From Pseudomonas sp. CFBP13508 (GTDB lineage Bacteria; Pseudomonadota; Gammaproteobacteria; Pseudomonadales; Pseudomonadaceae), in the NCBI RefSeq assembly GCF_005233515.1, contig NZ_QFZZ01000005.1, forward strand, positions 1-64,000: DNA of 64,000 nucleotides, written 5' to 3'. The position numbers and the translations under genes were made by a program. Positions 1 through 9,711 of this stretch are shown here, piece after piece (within the stretch, counting starts at the first letter, position 1; each line of letters opens with the position of its first letter). Below the pieces are notes generated by a model. It ran no database searches. It saw only the letters and a program-made list of their open reading frames with translations, and was not told the origin of the DNA.

Positions 1-3000
1 TCGAAGTTGCCACCGGTTACGCCAGTGATCGAGTTGGTGATCGGAGCATTACCTGCCAACGCATCGTTCGCAGCAACAGCGGTTGCGGTGCCAGTAGTCT
101 GACCGACGCCGATAGTGATGTTCTGACCATTGGCCAGGGTCACGACCACAGGCGAACCGGTAACTGGCGCACCAACGGTGGCGGTGTAAGTCACAGTGCC
201 GCCTTCAGCCACCGACGTATCAGCGGTCAGTTTGACCGTCGAGGTATCGATGGTGTCGGTGACAGACGTCACGGCCGGAGCAGTGCTCGGAACGAGGTTC
301 TCGAAATTGCCGCCGGTAGCGCTGGTGATCGTTGCCTGGACGGAGCCGGCGTCTTTGTAGACGTCGTCAGCTGGCGCTGGAACGTTCACGGTGCCGGTGG
401 TCTTGCCGGCGTCGATGGTGATCACGGCGCCGTTCGACAAGGTCACGGTCACTGGTGAGCCAGCAGCATTTGTCAGTGTCGCGGTGTAAGTGATCTGGCC
501 ACCTTCAGCCACCGAGTTGCTGGCGCTGAGCGACAGATTGGTAGTGTCGGCAACATCCGTAACAGTGGTCGAAACTGGAGTTTTATCCGCAACCAGATCT
601 TCGAAATTGCCACCGGTTACGCCAGTGATCGAGTTGGTGATCGGGGCGTTGCCGGTGAGTGCATCGTTCGCAGCAACAGCGGTTGCGGTGCCAGTAGTCT
701 GACCGACACCGATGGTGATGGTCTGGCCGTTAGCCAATGTCACGACGACAGGAGAACCGGTAACTGGCGCACCAACCGTGGCGGTGTAAGTCACGTTGCC
801 GCCTTCAGCCACCGAAGTATCGGCGGTCAGTTTGACCGTCGAAGTATCGATGGTATCGGTGACATTCGTCACCGCTGGAACCGCGCTTGGCACCAGGTTC
901 TCGAAGTTGCCGCCGGTCGCACCCTCGATGGTGACTTCGACTTTGCCGGCATCTTTATAGACGTCGTCTTTCGGTGCATCGACTGTCACGGTGCCGGTGG
1001 TTTTGCCCGCGTCGATAGTGATCGTGGCGCCGTTCGACAGGGTCACGGTCACCGGTGTGCCGGCCGGGTTGGTCAGGGTTGCGGTGTAGGTGATCTGGCC
1101 GCCTTCGGCGACCGAATCGCTGGCGGTCAGGTTCAGGTTGGTGGTGTCGGTGGTGTCGGAAACCACGGTGTCGGCGGACTTGCCGTCGACCACCAGTTTT
1201 TCGTAGTTGCCACCGGTGGCGCCATCAATGGTCACGCTCAGCGAGCTGCCGCCCGCCAATGGGCTGTTCGGCGCGACGTAGTTGACGCTGCCGGTGGTTT
1301 CGCCAACGGCGATGGTGATGGTCTGACCGTTGGACAGGCTCACGATCACCGGCGAACCGGTCACTGGCGCGCCCACGGTGGCGGTGTAAACCACGGTTTC
1401 GCCTTCGGCGACGTTCGCAGTGGCGCTCAGCGACACGGAGGTGGTGTCGATGGTGTCGTTGACCGTGGTCACCACCGGCTCTTTGCTGGCGACGAGGTTT
1501 TCGAAGTTGCCGCCGGTTGCGCTCTGGATGGTCGCTTCAACGCTGCCGGCGTCTTTATAGACGTCGTCTTTCGGTGCATCGACGGTCACGGTGCCGGTGG
1601 TCTTGCCGGCCTCGATGAGGATAGTCGCACCGTTCGACAGGGTCACGGTGACCGGTGTGCCAGCGGCGTTGCTCAAAGTCGCGGTGTAGGTAATCTGGCC
1701 GCCTTCGTTCACCGCGCCGGTCGCGCTGAGCGACAGGTTGGTGGTGTCGACGGTGTCGGTCACGGTGGTGCTGACCGGGGTCTGGTCGGCGACAAGATTT
1801 TCGAAATTACCGCCGCTGATGTTGGTGATCGAGTTGGTCAGCGGCGCGTGGCCGGCGAGGACGTCGTTCGGCGCGGTGGTGCTCACGCTGCCGCTGGTCT
1901 TGCCGACTTCGATAGTGATGTTCTGACCATTGGCCAGGGTCACGACCACAGGCGAACCGGTGACTGGCGCGCCGACGGTGGCGGTGTAGGTGACGGTGCC
2001 ACCTTCGGCCGCGGTTTCGGTGGCGGTCAGTTTGACCGTCGAGGTGTCGACGGTGTCGGTGACATCAGTAACCGCTGGCGTGGTGCTTGGCACCAGGTTT
2101 TCAAAGTTGCCGCCAGTCGCGTCCTTGATCGTGACTTCAACTTTGCCAGCGTCTTTATAGACGTCATCGGCAGGTGCCGGAACGGTGACGGTGCCGCTGG
2201 TTTTGCCGGCCTCGATGGTGATCACCGCGCCGTTGCTCAGGCTCACGGTCACTGGCGTGCCGGCCGGGTTGCTCAGGGTTGCGGTGTAGACAATTGAGCC
2301 GCCCTCGGCCACGGAGCCGGTCGCGGACAGCGACAGGTTGGTGGTGTCGGCGACGTCAGTCACCGAGGTCACCGCCGGGGTCTGGTCAGCCACGAGATTT
2401 TCGTAATTGCCACCACTGGCGCCGTCGATTTTCACGCTCAGAGTGTTGCCGCCGGCCTGTGCATCGTTCGGCGCGGTGAAGTTGACGCTGGCGCTGCTGG
2501 CGCCGACCGGAATGCTGATGGTCTGGCCGTTGGACAGGGTCACCAGCACTGGCGAACCGGTGACCGGGGCGGTCACGGACGCGGTGTAGACAACCACGCC
2601 GCCTTCAACCGCACTGGCGCTGGCGGTCAGCGCAACAGTGCTGTTGTCGATGGTGTCGGTGACATCAGTTACCGCAGGAGTCTTGTCGATCACCAGATTT
2701 TCAAAGTTGCCACCGCTGGTCTTGGTGATGCTCGCATCGACCTTGCCGGCGTCCTTGTACACGTCATCGCCAGGCGCGGCGACGGTCGCAGTGCCAGTGC
2801 TCGCACCCTTGGCAATGTTGATCACCGCGCCGTTGCTCAGGGTCACGCTCATGGCGGTGCCGGCCGGATTGCTCAGGGTCGCGGTGTAGACGATCGAGCC
2901 GCCCTCGGCAACGCTGCCGGTGGCGCTCAGGCTGATGTTGGTGGTGTCTACGGCGTCGGTGACTTTAGTCACCACAGCCGAACGATCGGCCTCGACGCGC

Positions 3001-5040
3001 TCGAAATTGCCGCCGCTGTGGCTGGCGATCGCCGTCCGCACGTTGCTGCCATCGATGTACGGGGTGTTGGCGGGCGCCGGGAAATTCACCGAGCCGCTGG
3101 TAGCACCGGCCGCGATGTTGATCACCGCGCCGTTGGCCAGGGTTACGGTCATCGCAGTGCCGGCCGGGTTGCTCAGGGTCGCGGTGTAGGTGATCTGGCC
3201 ACCTTCGCTGACGGTATCGCTGGCGGTCAGGGTCAGTGCGGTTGTGTCGACGGTGTCGTTGACCGTGGTGCTGACCGGAGTCTTGCTGACGTCGAGTTTC
3301 TCGAAGTTGCCACCGCTGGCGTCGGTCATGGTTACGGTGAGCTTGCTGACGTCCTTGTAGACGTCATCGCTCGGTGCGGCAATCGTCACCGAACCGCTGG
3401 TCTTGCCGGCTTCGATGGTGATGGTCTGGCCGTTGCTCAGGTTGACGGTTACCGGCGTTTGCGCGGCGTTGGTCAGCGTTGCGGTGTAAGTGATCGAAGA
3501 GCCTTCGAGCACATAGCTTTCTGCGCTGAGGGTCAGGTGCGTGGTGTTGACCGTGTCGGCGACGTTGGTCACCGCAGGCGTAGTGCTCGGCACCAGGTTT
3601 TCGAAGTTGCCGCCGGTGGCGTCCTTGATGGTGACTTCGACTTTGCCGGCGTCTTTGTAGACGTCATCGGCAGGTGCCGGAACGGTCACGGTGCCGGTGG
3701 TCTTGCCAGCTTCAATGGTGATGACCGAACCGTTGCTCAGATTGACGGTGACCGGCGTACCGGCCGGGTTGCTCAGCGTCGCGGTGTAGGTGATCTGCCC
3801 GCCTTCATTGACGTTGCCGGTGGCAGTCAGCGCAACGCTGGTGGTGTCGACGGTGTCGGTCACGGTGGTGCTGACCGGGGTCTTGTCGGCGACCAGATTC
3901 TCGTAGTTGCCGCCGCTGACGTTGGTGATCGAGTTGGTCAGTGGTGCGTGACCGATCTGCACGTCATTCGATACCGGGGCGGTGACGCTACCGGTGGTCT
4001 GGCCCACGGCGATGGTGATGCTCTGGCCGTTGGCCAGGGTCACGACAACAGGCGTGCCGGTGACGGGCGCGCCGACAGTGGCGGTGTAGGTGACGGTGCC
4101 GCCTTCCGCGACCGAAGTGTCGGCGGTCAATTTGACCGTCGAGGTATCGATGGTGTCGGTGACTTGAGTGACCGCTGGCGTGGTGCTCGGAACGAGGTTC
4201 TCGAAATTGCCGCCGGTGGCACTGGTGATGGTGGCCTGCACGGAGCCGGAGTCTTTGTAAACGTCGTCGGACGGAGCCGGGAAGGTCACATTACCGCTGG
4301 TTTCGCCTGCCTTGATGGTGATGACGGCGCCGTTCGACAAGGTCACGGTCACTGGCGAGCCAGCAGCATTGGTCAAGGTTGCGGTGTAAGTGATCTGGCC
4401 GCCTTCAGCCACGGAAGCGGTCGCGCTCAGCGAGAGATTGGTGGTGTCGGCCACGTCGGTGATGGTGGTCGAAACTGGGGTTTTGTCCGCCACCAGATTT
4501 TCGTAGTTGCCACCGCTTACGCCAGTGATCGAGTTGGTCAGCGGAGCGTTGCCGGTCAAGGCATCGTTCGGTGCGGTGTAAGTGACGGAGCCGGTGGTCT
4601 GGCCGACGGCGATGGTGATGTTCTGACCGTTGGCCAACGTCACGACCACAGGCGAGCCGGTGACTGGCGCGCCGACGGTGGCGGTGTAAGTTACGGTGCC
4701 GCCTTCGGCAACCGAGGTGTCTGCGCTCAGCTTCACCGTTGAGGTATCGACGGTGTCAGTGATTTCGGTCACTGCCGGCGTAGCGTTCGGCACCAGATTT
4801 TCGAAATTGCCGCCGGTGGCGTCCTTGATGCTGACTTCGACCTGGCCGGCGTCCTTGTAGACGTCATCGGCAGGCGCTGGAACGGTAACGGTGCCGGTGG
4901 TTTTGCCGGCATCAATGGTGATCACCGAGCCGTTGCTCAGGGTCACGGTTACCGGTGTGCCGGCCGGATTCGTCAGCGTGGCGGTGTAGGTGATCTGGCC
5001 ACCCTCGGCCACAGAACCGGTGGCGCTGAGGCTCACGCCA
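1..5040 (-). repeat. Diverged 300-bp lapA repeats, several types mixed
   Basis: About seventeen 300-bp units in the same register as the 5041-7100 block but more diverged. Several unit types alternate: one with DDVYKDAGSVEVTI and TPVTVTLSNGATITI, one with NDALAGNAPITNSITGVTGGNFE and GAPVTGSPVVVTLANGQ. The array continues beyond base 1. Higher-order alternation suggests that pairs of units were duplicated together. Confidence 0.85.
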
Positions 5041-7964
5041 GTGTCATCCACCGAGTCGGTGATGGTGGTCACCGCTGGCGTGTTGCTTGGCACCAGATTT
5101 TCGAAGTTGCCGCCGGTAGCGCCGGTGATGGTGGTGCTGACGGTGCTGCCGTTGTTGTAGACGTCGTTGGCCGCAGTCGGCACGTTGACGGTGCCGACGG
5201 TTTCGCCGGCTGCAATGGTAATGGTCGAGCCGTTCGACAGAGTGACGGTCACCGGGGTTTGCGCCGGGTTGGTCAACGTCGCGGTGTAGGTGATCTGGCC
5301 GCCTTCAACGACGTTGTTGGTCGCGGTCAGGGTCAGGCCGGTGTTATCAACCGAATCAGTGATGGTGGTAACGGCTGGCGTCGGATTCGGCACCAGATTT
5401 TCGAAATTGCCGCCGGTAGCGCCGGTGATGGTGGTGCTGACGGTGCTGCCATTGTTGTACACGTCGTTGGCCGCAGTCGGCACGTTGACCGTGCCAACGG
5501 TTTCGCCAGCCGCAATGGTGATGGTCGAGCCGTTCGACAGCGTGACGGTTACCGGGGTTTGCGCCGGATTGGTCAGGGTCGCGGTGTAGGTGATCTGTCC
5601 GCCTTCAACGACGTTGTTGGTCGCGGTCAGGGTCAGGCCGGTGTTGTCGACCGAATCAGTGATCGTAGTAACGGCTGGCGTGGTATTCGGCACCAGGTTT
5701 TCGAAGTTGCCACCGGTTGCACTGGTGATGGTGGTGCTGACGGTGCTGCCATTGTTGTACACGTCGTTGGCCGCAGTCGGCACGTTGACGGTGCCGACGG
5801 TTTCGCCAGCCGCGATGGTGATGGTCGAGCCGTTGGACAGCGTGACGGTTACCGGGGTTTGTGCCGGGTTGGTCAGGGTCGCGGTGTAGGTGATCTGACC
5901 GCCTTCAACAATATTGTTGGTCGCGGTGAGAGTCAGGCCGGTGTCATCAACCGAATCAGTGATCGTGGTAACGGCTGGCGTGGTGTTTGGCACCAGGTTT
6001 TCGAAGTTGCCGCCGGTAGCGCCAGTGATGGTGGTGCTGACGGTGCTGCCATTGTTGTAGACGTCGTTGGCCGCAGTCGGCACGTTGACGGTGCCGACGG
6101 TTTCGCCAGCCGCAATGGTGATGGTCGAACCGTTCGACAGCGTGACGGTTACCGGGGTTTGCGCCGGGTTGGTCAGGGTGGCGGTGTAAGTGATCTGGCC
6201 GCCTTCGACGATGTTATTCGTCGCAGTCAGGGTCAGGCCGGTGTTGTCGACCGAATCCGTGATCGTGGTGACCGCAGGCGTGTTGCTTGGCACCAGGTTT
6301 TCAAAATTGCCACCGGTTGCGCCAGTGATCGTGGTGCTGACGGTGCTGCCATTGTTGTAAACGTCATTGGCCGCAGTCGGCACGTTGACGGTGCCAACGG
6401 TTTCGCCAGCCGCAATAGTGATGGTCGAGCCGTTCGACAGAGTGACGGTCACCGGGGTTTGCGCCGGGTTGGTCAGGGTCGCGGTGTAGGTGATCTGACC
6501 GCCTTCAACAATGTTGTTGGTCGCGGTCAGGGTCACGCCGGTGTTGTCGACCGAGTCGGTAATGGTGGTAACGGCTGGCGTCGGGTTCGGCACCAGATTT
6601 TCGAAATTGCCACCGGTAGCGCCAGTGATCGTGGTGCTGACGGTGCCGCCATTGTTGTAGACGTCGTTGGCCGCAGTCGGCACGTTGACGGTGCCAACGG
6701 TTTCACCAGCCGCAATAGTGATGGTCGAGCCGTTCGACAGAGTGACGGTCACCGGGGTTTGCGCCGGGTTGGTCAAGGTCGCGGTGTAGGTGATCTGTCC
6801 GCCTTCAACGACGTTGTTGGTCGCGGTCAGGGTCAGGCCGGTGTTATCAACCGAATCAGTGATGGTGGTAACGGCTGGCGTCGGATTCGGCACCAGATTT
6901 TCGAAATTGCCACCGGTAGCGCCGGTGATCGTGGTCGTAACGGTGCTGCCATTGTTGTAAACGTCATTGGCCGCAGTCGGCACGTTGACGGTGCCGGTAG
7001 TCTGGCCAGCGCCAATGGTAATGGTCGAGCCGTTCGACAGCGTGACGGTTACCGGTGTCTGCGCCGGGTTGGTCAAAGTCGCCGTATAGGTAATCTGACC
7101 GCCTTCGGTCACGCTCGAACCAGCCGTCAGCGTGACGGTAGTGGTATCGACGGTGTCGGTGACCTGCGTGGTCGCCGGGATAGTTGGCGGGGTCACGGTG
7201 ATGCCGTTGCCGCCGCTGGTGCCGGTGACGGTCACGTCGATCTGGCTCGGGTCGTTGTAGACCGTGTCGTTCGGCGCCAGCGGCACGTTGACGGTGCCGG
7301 TGGTGGCGCCGGCCGGGATAACGATCACTGCGCCATTGGACAGGGTGATGGTCAGGTCGGTCAGCGGCGCCTGGGTCAGGGTCGCGGTGTACACCAGCAA
7401 GCCGCCGGCTTCGGTGATGGTCGGCGTGGCGCTGAGACTCAGGGTCGAGTCACGCAGCGCGTTGGTGGTAGTGTCGGTGGTCAGGCCGCCGGTGGTGTCC
7501 TGCGCGACTTGCCCGGCAGAATTGATGCCCGCCGTCGGGAAGCCAATGGTCGGATCGACGCGGCCAGCGGTGGCGTCGAGCATGACGAAGCTGTGACCGC
7601 CACCGGCAGCACCGCCGGTACCTGCGGCGGTCGGGCCGGCCGCGGTGGATTCGAGTGCGGTGGTCGGGTCGACACCGGCGGCAATGGCTTGCTGCAGTTC
7701 TTCTACAGAAGGCGCGGCCTGCGCGGTGGCTTCGGCCAGGTCAGTGCTGGAGTCAGGCGAGCTGGCGCTCCACTGGGTGTCACGGCCCAGATCGAGCATG
7801 CGGCCATCGGCAAGTTCCAGCGACACCGCGCCGGACAGACCGGTATCGATCTGGTCGCCGACATACAGGCGATCGCCTTCAACGAGTACGCGACGCACGC
7901 CCTCTGGGGACACCACGAAAACCTGACCGACAATGCTTTTGACGACGGCAACAACACTGCTCAT
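1..7964 (-). CDS. lapA: Giant repetitive cell-surface adhesin LapA (N-terminal part; C-terminus outside window)
   Basis: Large RTX-type adhesin that holds cells to surfaces in biofilms. It is exported by the LapEBC system encoded divergently and kept in the outer membrane by its N-terminal plug. ATG at 7964 has GGAGAG about 7 bases upstream, and the frame stays open to base 1 (over 2650 codons visible). Residues 1-66 form the LapA retention module (MSSVVAVVKSIVGQV start, then LADGRMLDLGRDTQWS). Residues 107-115 hold TAAGPTAAG, the LapG protease target. Repeats of 100 residues follow from about residue 260, with motifs EGGQITYTATLTNPA, PVTVTLSNG and GATGGNFENL, like the LapA/RapA2 adhesive domains. 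The vWA domain, RTX repeats and secretion signal expected at the C-terminus are not visible. The long plus-strand reading frames over this gene are products of the periodic composition. Confidence 0.93.
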   Translation of the reverse strand, partial: MSSVVAVVKSIVGQVFVVSPEGVRRVLVEGDRLYVGDQIDTGLSGAVSLELADGRMLDLGRDTQWSASSPDSSTDLAEATAQAAPSVEELQQAIAAGVDPTTALESTAAGPTAAGTGGAAGGGHSFVMLDATAGRVDPTIGFPTAGINSAGQVAQDTTGGLTTDTTTNALRDSTLSLSATPTITEAGGLLVYTATLTQAPLTDLTITLSNGAVIVIPAGATTGTVNVPLAPNDTVYNDPSQIDVTVTGTSGGNGITVTPPTIPATTQVTDTVDTTTVTLTAGSSVTEGGQITYTATLTNPAQTPVTVTLSNGSTITIGAGQTTGTVNVPTAANDVYNNGSTVTTTITGATGGNFENLVPNPTPAVTTITDSVDNTGLTLTATNNVVEGGQITYTATLTNPAQTPVTVTLSNGSTITIAAGETVGTVNVPTAANDVYNNGGTVSTTITGATGGNFENLVPNPTPAVTTITDSVDNTGVTLTATNNIVEGGQITYTATLTNPAQTPVTVTLSNGSTITIAAGETVGTVNVPTAANDVYNNGSTVSTTITGATGGNFENLVPSNTPAVTTITDSVDNTGLTLTATNNIVEGGQITYTATLTNPAQTPVTVTLSNGSTITIAAGETVGTVNVPTAANDVYNNGSTVSTTITGATGGNFENLVPNTTPAVTTITDSVDDTGLTLTATNNIVEGGQITYTATLTNPAQTPVTVTLSNGSTITIAAGETVGTVNVPTAANDVYNNGSTVSTTITSATGGNFENLVPNTTPAVTTITDSVDNTGLTLTATNNVVEGGQITYTATLTNPAQTPVTVTLSNGSTITIAAGETVGTVNVPTAANDVYNNGSTVSTTITGATGGNFENLVPNPTPAVTTITDSVDNTGLTLTATNNVVEGGQITYTATLTNPAQTPVTVTLSNGSTITIAAGETVGTVNVPTAANDVYNNGSTVSTTITGATGGNFENLVPSNTPAVTTITDSVDDTGVSLSATGSVAEGGQITYTATLTNPAGTPVTVTLSNGSVITIDAGKTTGTVTVPAPADDVYKDAGQVEVSIKDATGGNFENLVPNATPAVTEITDTVDTSTVKLSADTSVAEGGTVTYTATVGAPVTGSPVVVTLANGQNITIAVGQTTGSVTYTAPNDALTGNAPLTNSITGVSGGNYENLVADKTPVSTTITDVADTTNLSLSATASVAEGGQITYTATLTNAAGSPVTVTLSNGAVITIKAGETSGNVTFPAPSDDVYKDSGSVQATITSATGGNFENLVPSTTPAVTQVTDTIDTSTVKLTADTSVAEGGTVTYTATVGAPVTGTPVVVTLANGQSITIAVGQTTGSVTAPVSNDVQIGHAPLTNSITNVSGGNYENLVADKTPVSTTVTDTVDTTSVALTATGNVNEGGQITYTATLSNPAGTPVTVNLSNGSVITIEAGKTTGTVTVPAPADDVYKDAGKVEVTIKDATGGNFENLVPSTTPAVTNVADTVNTTHLTLSAESYVLEGSSITYTATLTNAAQTPVTVNLSNGQTITIEAGKTSGSVTIAAPSDDVYKDVSKLTVTMTDASGGNFEKLDVSKTPVSTTVNDTVDTTALTLTASDTVSEGGQITYTATLSNPAGTAMTVTLANGAVINIAAGATSGSVNFPAPANTPYIDGSNVRTAIASHSGGNFERVEADRSAVVTKVTDAVDTTNISLSATGSVAEGGSIVYTATLSNPAGTAMSVTLSNGAVINIAKGASTGTATVAAPGDDVYKDAGKVDASITKTSGGNFENLVIDKTPAVTDVTDTIDNSTVALTASASAVEGGVVVYTASVTAPVTGSPVLVTLSNGQTISIPVGASSASVNFTAPNDAQAGGNTLSVKIDGASGGNYENLVADQTPAVTSVTDVADTTNLSLSATGSVAEGGSIVYTATLSNPAGTPVTVSLSNGAVITIEAGKTSGTVTVPAPADDVYKDAGKVEVTIKDATGGNFENLVPSTTPAVTDVTDTVDTSTVKLTATETAAEGGTVTYTATVGAPVTGSPVVVTLANGQNITIEVGKTSGSVSTTAPNDVLAGHAPLTNSITNISGGNFENLVADQTPVSTTVTDTVDTTNLSLSATGAVNEGGQITYTATLSNAAGTPVTVTLSNGATILIEAGKTTGTVTVDAPKDDVYKDAGSVEATIQSATGGNFENLVASKEPVVTTVNDTIDTTSVSLSATANVAEGETVVYTATVGAPVTGSPVIVSLSNGQTITIAVGETTGSVNYVAPNSPLAGGSSLSVTIDGATGGNYEKLVVDGKSADTVVSDTTDTTNLNLTASDSVAEGGQITYTATLTNPAGTPVTVTLSNGATITIDAGKTTGTVTVDAPKDDVYKDAGKVEVTIEGATGGNFENLVPSAVPAVTNVTDTIDTSTVKLTADTSVAEGGNVTYTATVGAPVTGSPVVVTLANGQTITIGVGQTTGTATAVAANDALTGNAPITNSITGVTGGNFEDLVADKTPVSTTVTDVADTTNLSLSASNSVAEGGQITYTATLTNAAGSPVTVTLSNGAVITIDAGKTTGTVNVPAPADDVYKDAGSVQATITSATGGNFENLVPSTAPAVTSVTDTIDTSTVKLTADTSVAEGGTVTYTATVGAPVTGSPVVVTLANGQNITIGVGQTTGTATAVAANDALAGNAPITNSITGVTGGNF
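5041..7100 (-). repeat. Block of seven near-identical 300-bp lapA repeats
   Basis: Seven consecutive 300-bp units differ by only a few bases each. All encode units with NDVYNNGSTV, TTITGATGGNFENLV, TPAVTTITDSVD and NPAQTPVTVTLSNG. They lie next to the N-terminal region and are much more alike than the rest of the array, which suggests recent amplification or gene conversion. The period is exactly 300 bp, so copy number can change without breaking the frame. Confidence 0.9.
7620..7646 (-). other. Two tandem TAAG motifs (LapG cleavage site) in LapA
   Basis: Codons 107-110 and 112-115 of lapA both encode TAAG, separated by one proline. In P. fluorescens the periplasmic protease LapG cuts LapA between the alanines of a TAAG motif near residue 108 and so releases the adhesin when c-di-GMP falls. 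The first copy is at the expected place; the second sits 5 residues later. Seen directly by translating the minus strand; cleavage is inferred. Confidence 0.75.
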
Positions 7965-8325
7965 TGAAGACTCTCCGGGGTGTCACATTCAGTTGACTTC
8001 CATGGACCTGACGGGCGTCGGCGCCACTTCAGTCTGGACGTACTTTCTATAAATGGATAACTTATTGACGCTGTATTTCCGTCAATAATCTGGCTATAAA
8101 TTATCGCGATTAACTTTATGCCAAACTATTGACCTTCTGGGAGCCATCCTAAACAATCGCCCCACTAATGTCACATTGATATTTCCGCGGCGACCTGTCC
8201 TTCAGCCTGTCATCCAGTTCCTCTTTTGAACTTTCCGACATACGGTCTTTCGGGTTGCCATCATCCGACGCAGCACCACGTTTCTGCTGTGATTCAAGAC
8301 AAGAAGTTCCGGGAAAATTCCAACC
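7965..8325. promoter_or_regulatory. Divergent lapA/lapE regulatory region
   Basis: The 361-bp gap between lapA (minus) and lapE (plus) is AT-rich around 8040-8150, unlike its surroundings, and should hold both promoters. It contains the inverted repeat TTATTGACG / CGTCAATAA (8062-8070 and 8080-8088) and a further TATTGAC at 8127-8133. No gene was seen in it. Promoter hexamers were not assigned with confidence. Confidence 0.6.
8056..8133. promoter_or_regulatory. Three predicted FleQ-binding sites
   Basis: Compared by eye with the P. aeruginosa FleQ consensus GTCaNTAAAtTGAC, the 14-mers at 8056-8069 (minus orientation), 8081-8094 (plus; GTCAATAATCTGGC) and 8120-8133 (minus) match at roughly 10-11 of 13 defined positions. 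FleQ is a c-di-GMP-responsive regulator known to act at lapA in P. putida. The call is inference; the hairpin formed by the first two sites could have another role. Confidence 0.45.
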
Positions 8326-9678
8326 ATGCGTTCGCTTTTGCTCCTTGCCGCTCCCTTCGCTCTCGCCGCCTCATTTGTACAAGCACAATCCTTACCAGAA
8401 GCCATGCAACAGGCGCTGGATGTCCATCCGGAGATTCAGGCGGGGGTCAACAGTCGATTGGCGGCGGATTATCAGTTAAAGGCTGCGAAAGGGGGATACC
8501 TGCCCAAGGTCGATCTGCTCGGCGGTTATGGCCGTGAAGGCACCGACAGTGTGACCACTCGAGCGAACGGTGGAAGCAATCACTGGGAGACGTTGAACCG
8601 CAGCGAGTCAAGTTTACGTCTCTCGCAAATGGTTTTTGACGGTTTCGCGACGTCCAACGAAGTTGCGCGTCAACAAGCCAACGTCAGCTCCCGTGCTTAC
8701 TCACTGCTTGGCACTTCCGAGCGTACTGCACTGACTGTCGCTCAGGTGTATCTGGACGTGCTCACCCGTCGCGAATTCGTCCGTCTGGCCGAGGAGAACC
8801 TCAAGAGCCACCAGCGCATCTACGACCAGATCCAGCTGCGCACCCAGCGCGGCGTCGGCAGCGGTGCCGACCTCGATCAGGCCGAAGCGCGCATGGCCCA
8901 GGCCCGCAACAACCTGATCACCGAACAGACCAACCTCGCCGACGCGGAAACCAACTTCCTCAGCGCCGTCGGCCAGATGCCCGACCAGCTCGAGCGCCCG
9001 GCGCCGTTCATGGCGATGATGCCGGCCAACCTCAATGAAGCCCGCGCGCAGATGCTGGAAAACAGCCCGATCCTGCGTTCCGCCGAGTCGGATATTGCGG
9101 CTGCCGAGAAGCAGTTCGCCACCGCCAAATCGACCTTCTACCCGCGCTTCGACGCTGAGCTGGGCCGTACCGCCGATAACGATATCGACGGCCAGAACGG
9201 CCACAACAATGAATGGCAGGCCATGCTGCGCATGCGCTTCAACCTGTATTCCGGTGGCAGCAACAAGGCCGATCTGGAATCCAAGTCGTACCTGGCCAAC
9301 CAGGCGCTGGACATCCGCAACAACGCCCTGCGTCAGTTGAACGAAGAGCTCGGCCTGGCCTGGAACGCCCTGAACAACGCCAACGCACAGGTACCGATCG
9401 CTCAGCAATACGTCGATCGCAGCACTTCGGTGCGTACTGCCTACCAGCGTCAATTCAGCCTCGGCGAACGCACCCTGCTGGACTTGCTCGATAGCGAAAA
9501 CGAGCTGTTCACCGCCTCGCGGCGTCTGGCTGAAATCAAGAACATTCAGTTATTTACTCAATACCGAATCAAGGCGACCATGGGCCAATTGCTCAAAAGC
9601 CAGGGAGTGGTCGCGCCGTTGGCATCCGTTGTGCAGAACGACGTGAAGCCCAAGGTCCAGCTGCCTGGGATGAACTGA
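8326..9678 (+). CDS. lapE: TolC-family outer-membrane protein of the LapA type I secretion system
   Basis: Outer-membrane channel that, with LapB and LapC, exports LapA and holds it during retention. It has 450 residues, typical for TolC/AggA-type channels. An N-terminal signal peptide (about residues 1-20, ending ASFVQA) precedes QSLPEAMQQALDVHPEIQAG, the usual start of an OEP domain. Two OEP repeats follow, with the second-repeat motif RMRFNLYSGG and the end segment QFSLGERTLLDLLDSENEL. The ribosome-binding site before ATG 8326 is weak, but no better in-frame start exists upstream. lapB begins 33 bases after the stop codon, so lapEBC is probably one operon. Confidence 0.9.
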   Translation: MRSLLLLAAPFALAASFVQAQSLPEAMQQALDVHPEIQAGVNSRLAADYQLKAAKGGYLPKVDLLGGYGREGTDSVTTRANGGSNHWETLNRSESSLRLSQMVFDGFATSNEVARQQANVSSRAYSLLGTSERTALTVAQVYLDVLTRREFVRLAEENLKSHQRIYDQIQLRTQRGVGSGADLDQAEARMAQARNNLITEQTNLADAETNFLSAVGQMPDQLERPAPFMAMMPANLNEARAQMLENSPILRSAESDIAAAEKQFATAKSTFYPRFDAELGRTADNDIDGQNGHNNEWQAMLRMRFNLYSGGSNKADLESKSYLANQALDIRNNALRQLNEELGLAWNALNNANAQVPIAQQYVDRSTSVRTAYQRQFSLGERTLLDLLDSENELFTASRRLAEIKNIQLFTQYRIKATMGQLLKSQGVVAPLASVVQNDVKPKVQLPGMN

Positions 9679-9711
9679 GTTATCCCTTTCAACTGTTAAA
9701 GAGTGTCGAGC

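Noticed and set aside
1..7100. CRISPR array or satellite DNA suggested by the strong periodicity
   Set aside because: Units are 300 bp with no short repeat-spacer structure, and they translate as one continuous protein.
3018..7967. Long plus-strand reading frames (574 and 902 codons) rich in Gly, Arg and Asp
   Set aside because: They run antisense to lapA and repeat with its 300-bp period. The minus-strand frame encodes a recognisable LapA N-terminus and adhesive repeats, so the plus-strand frames are composition shadows.
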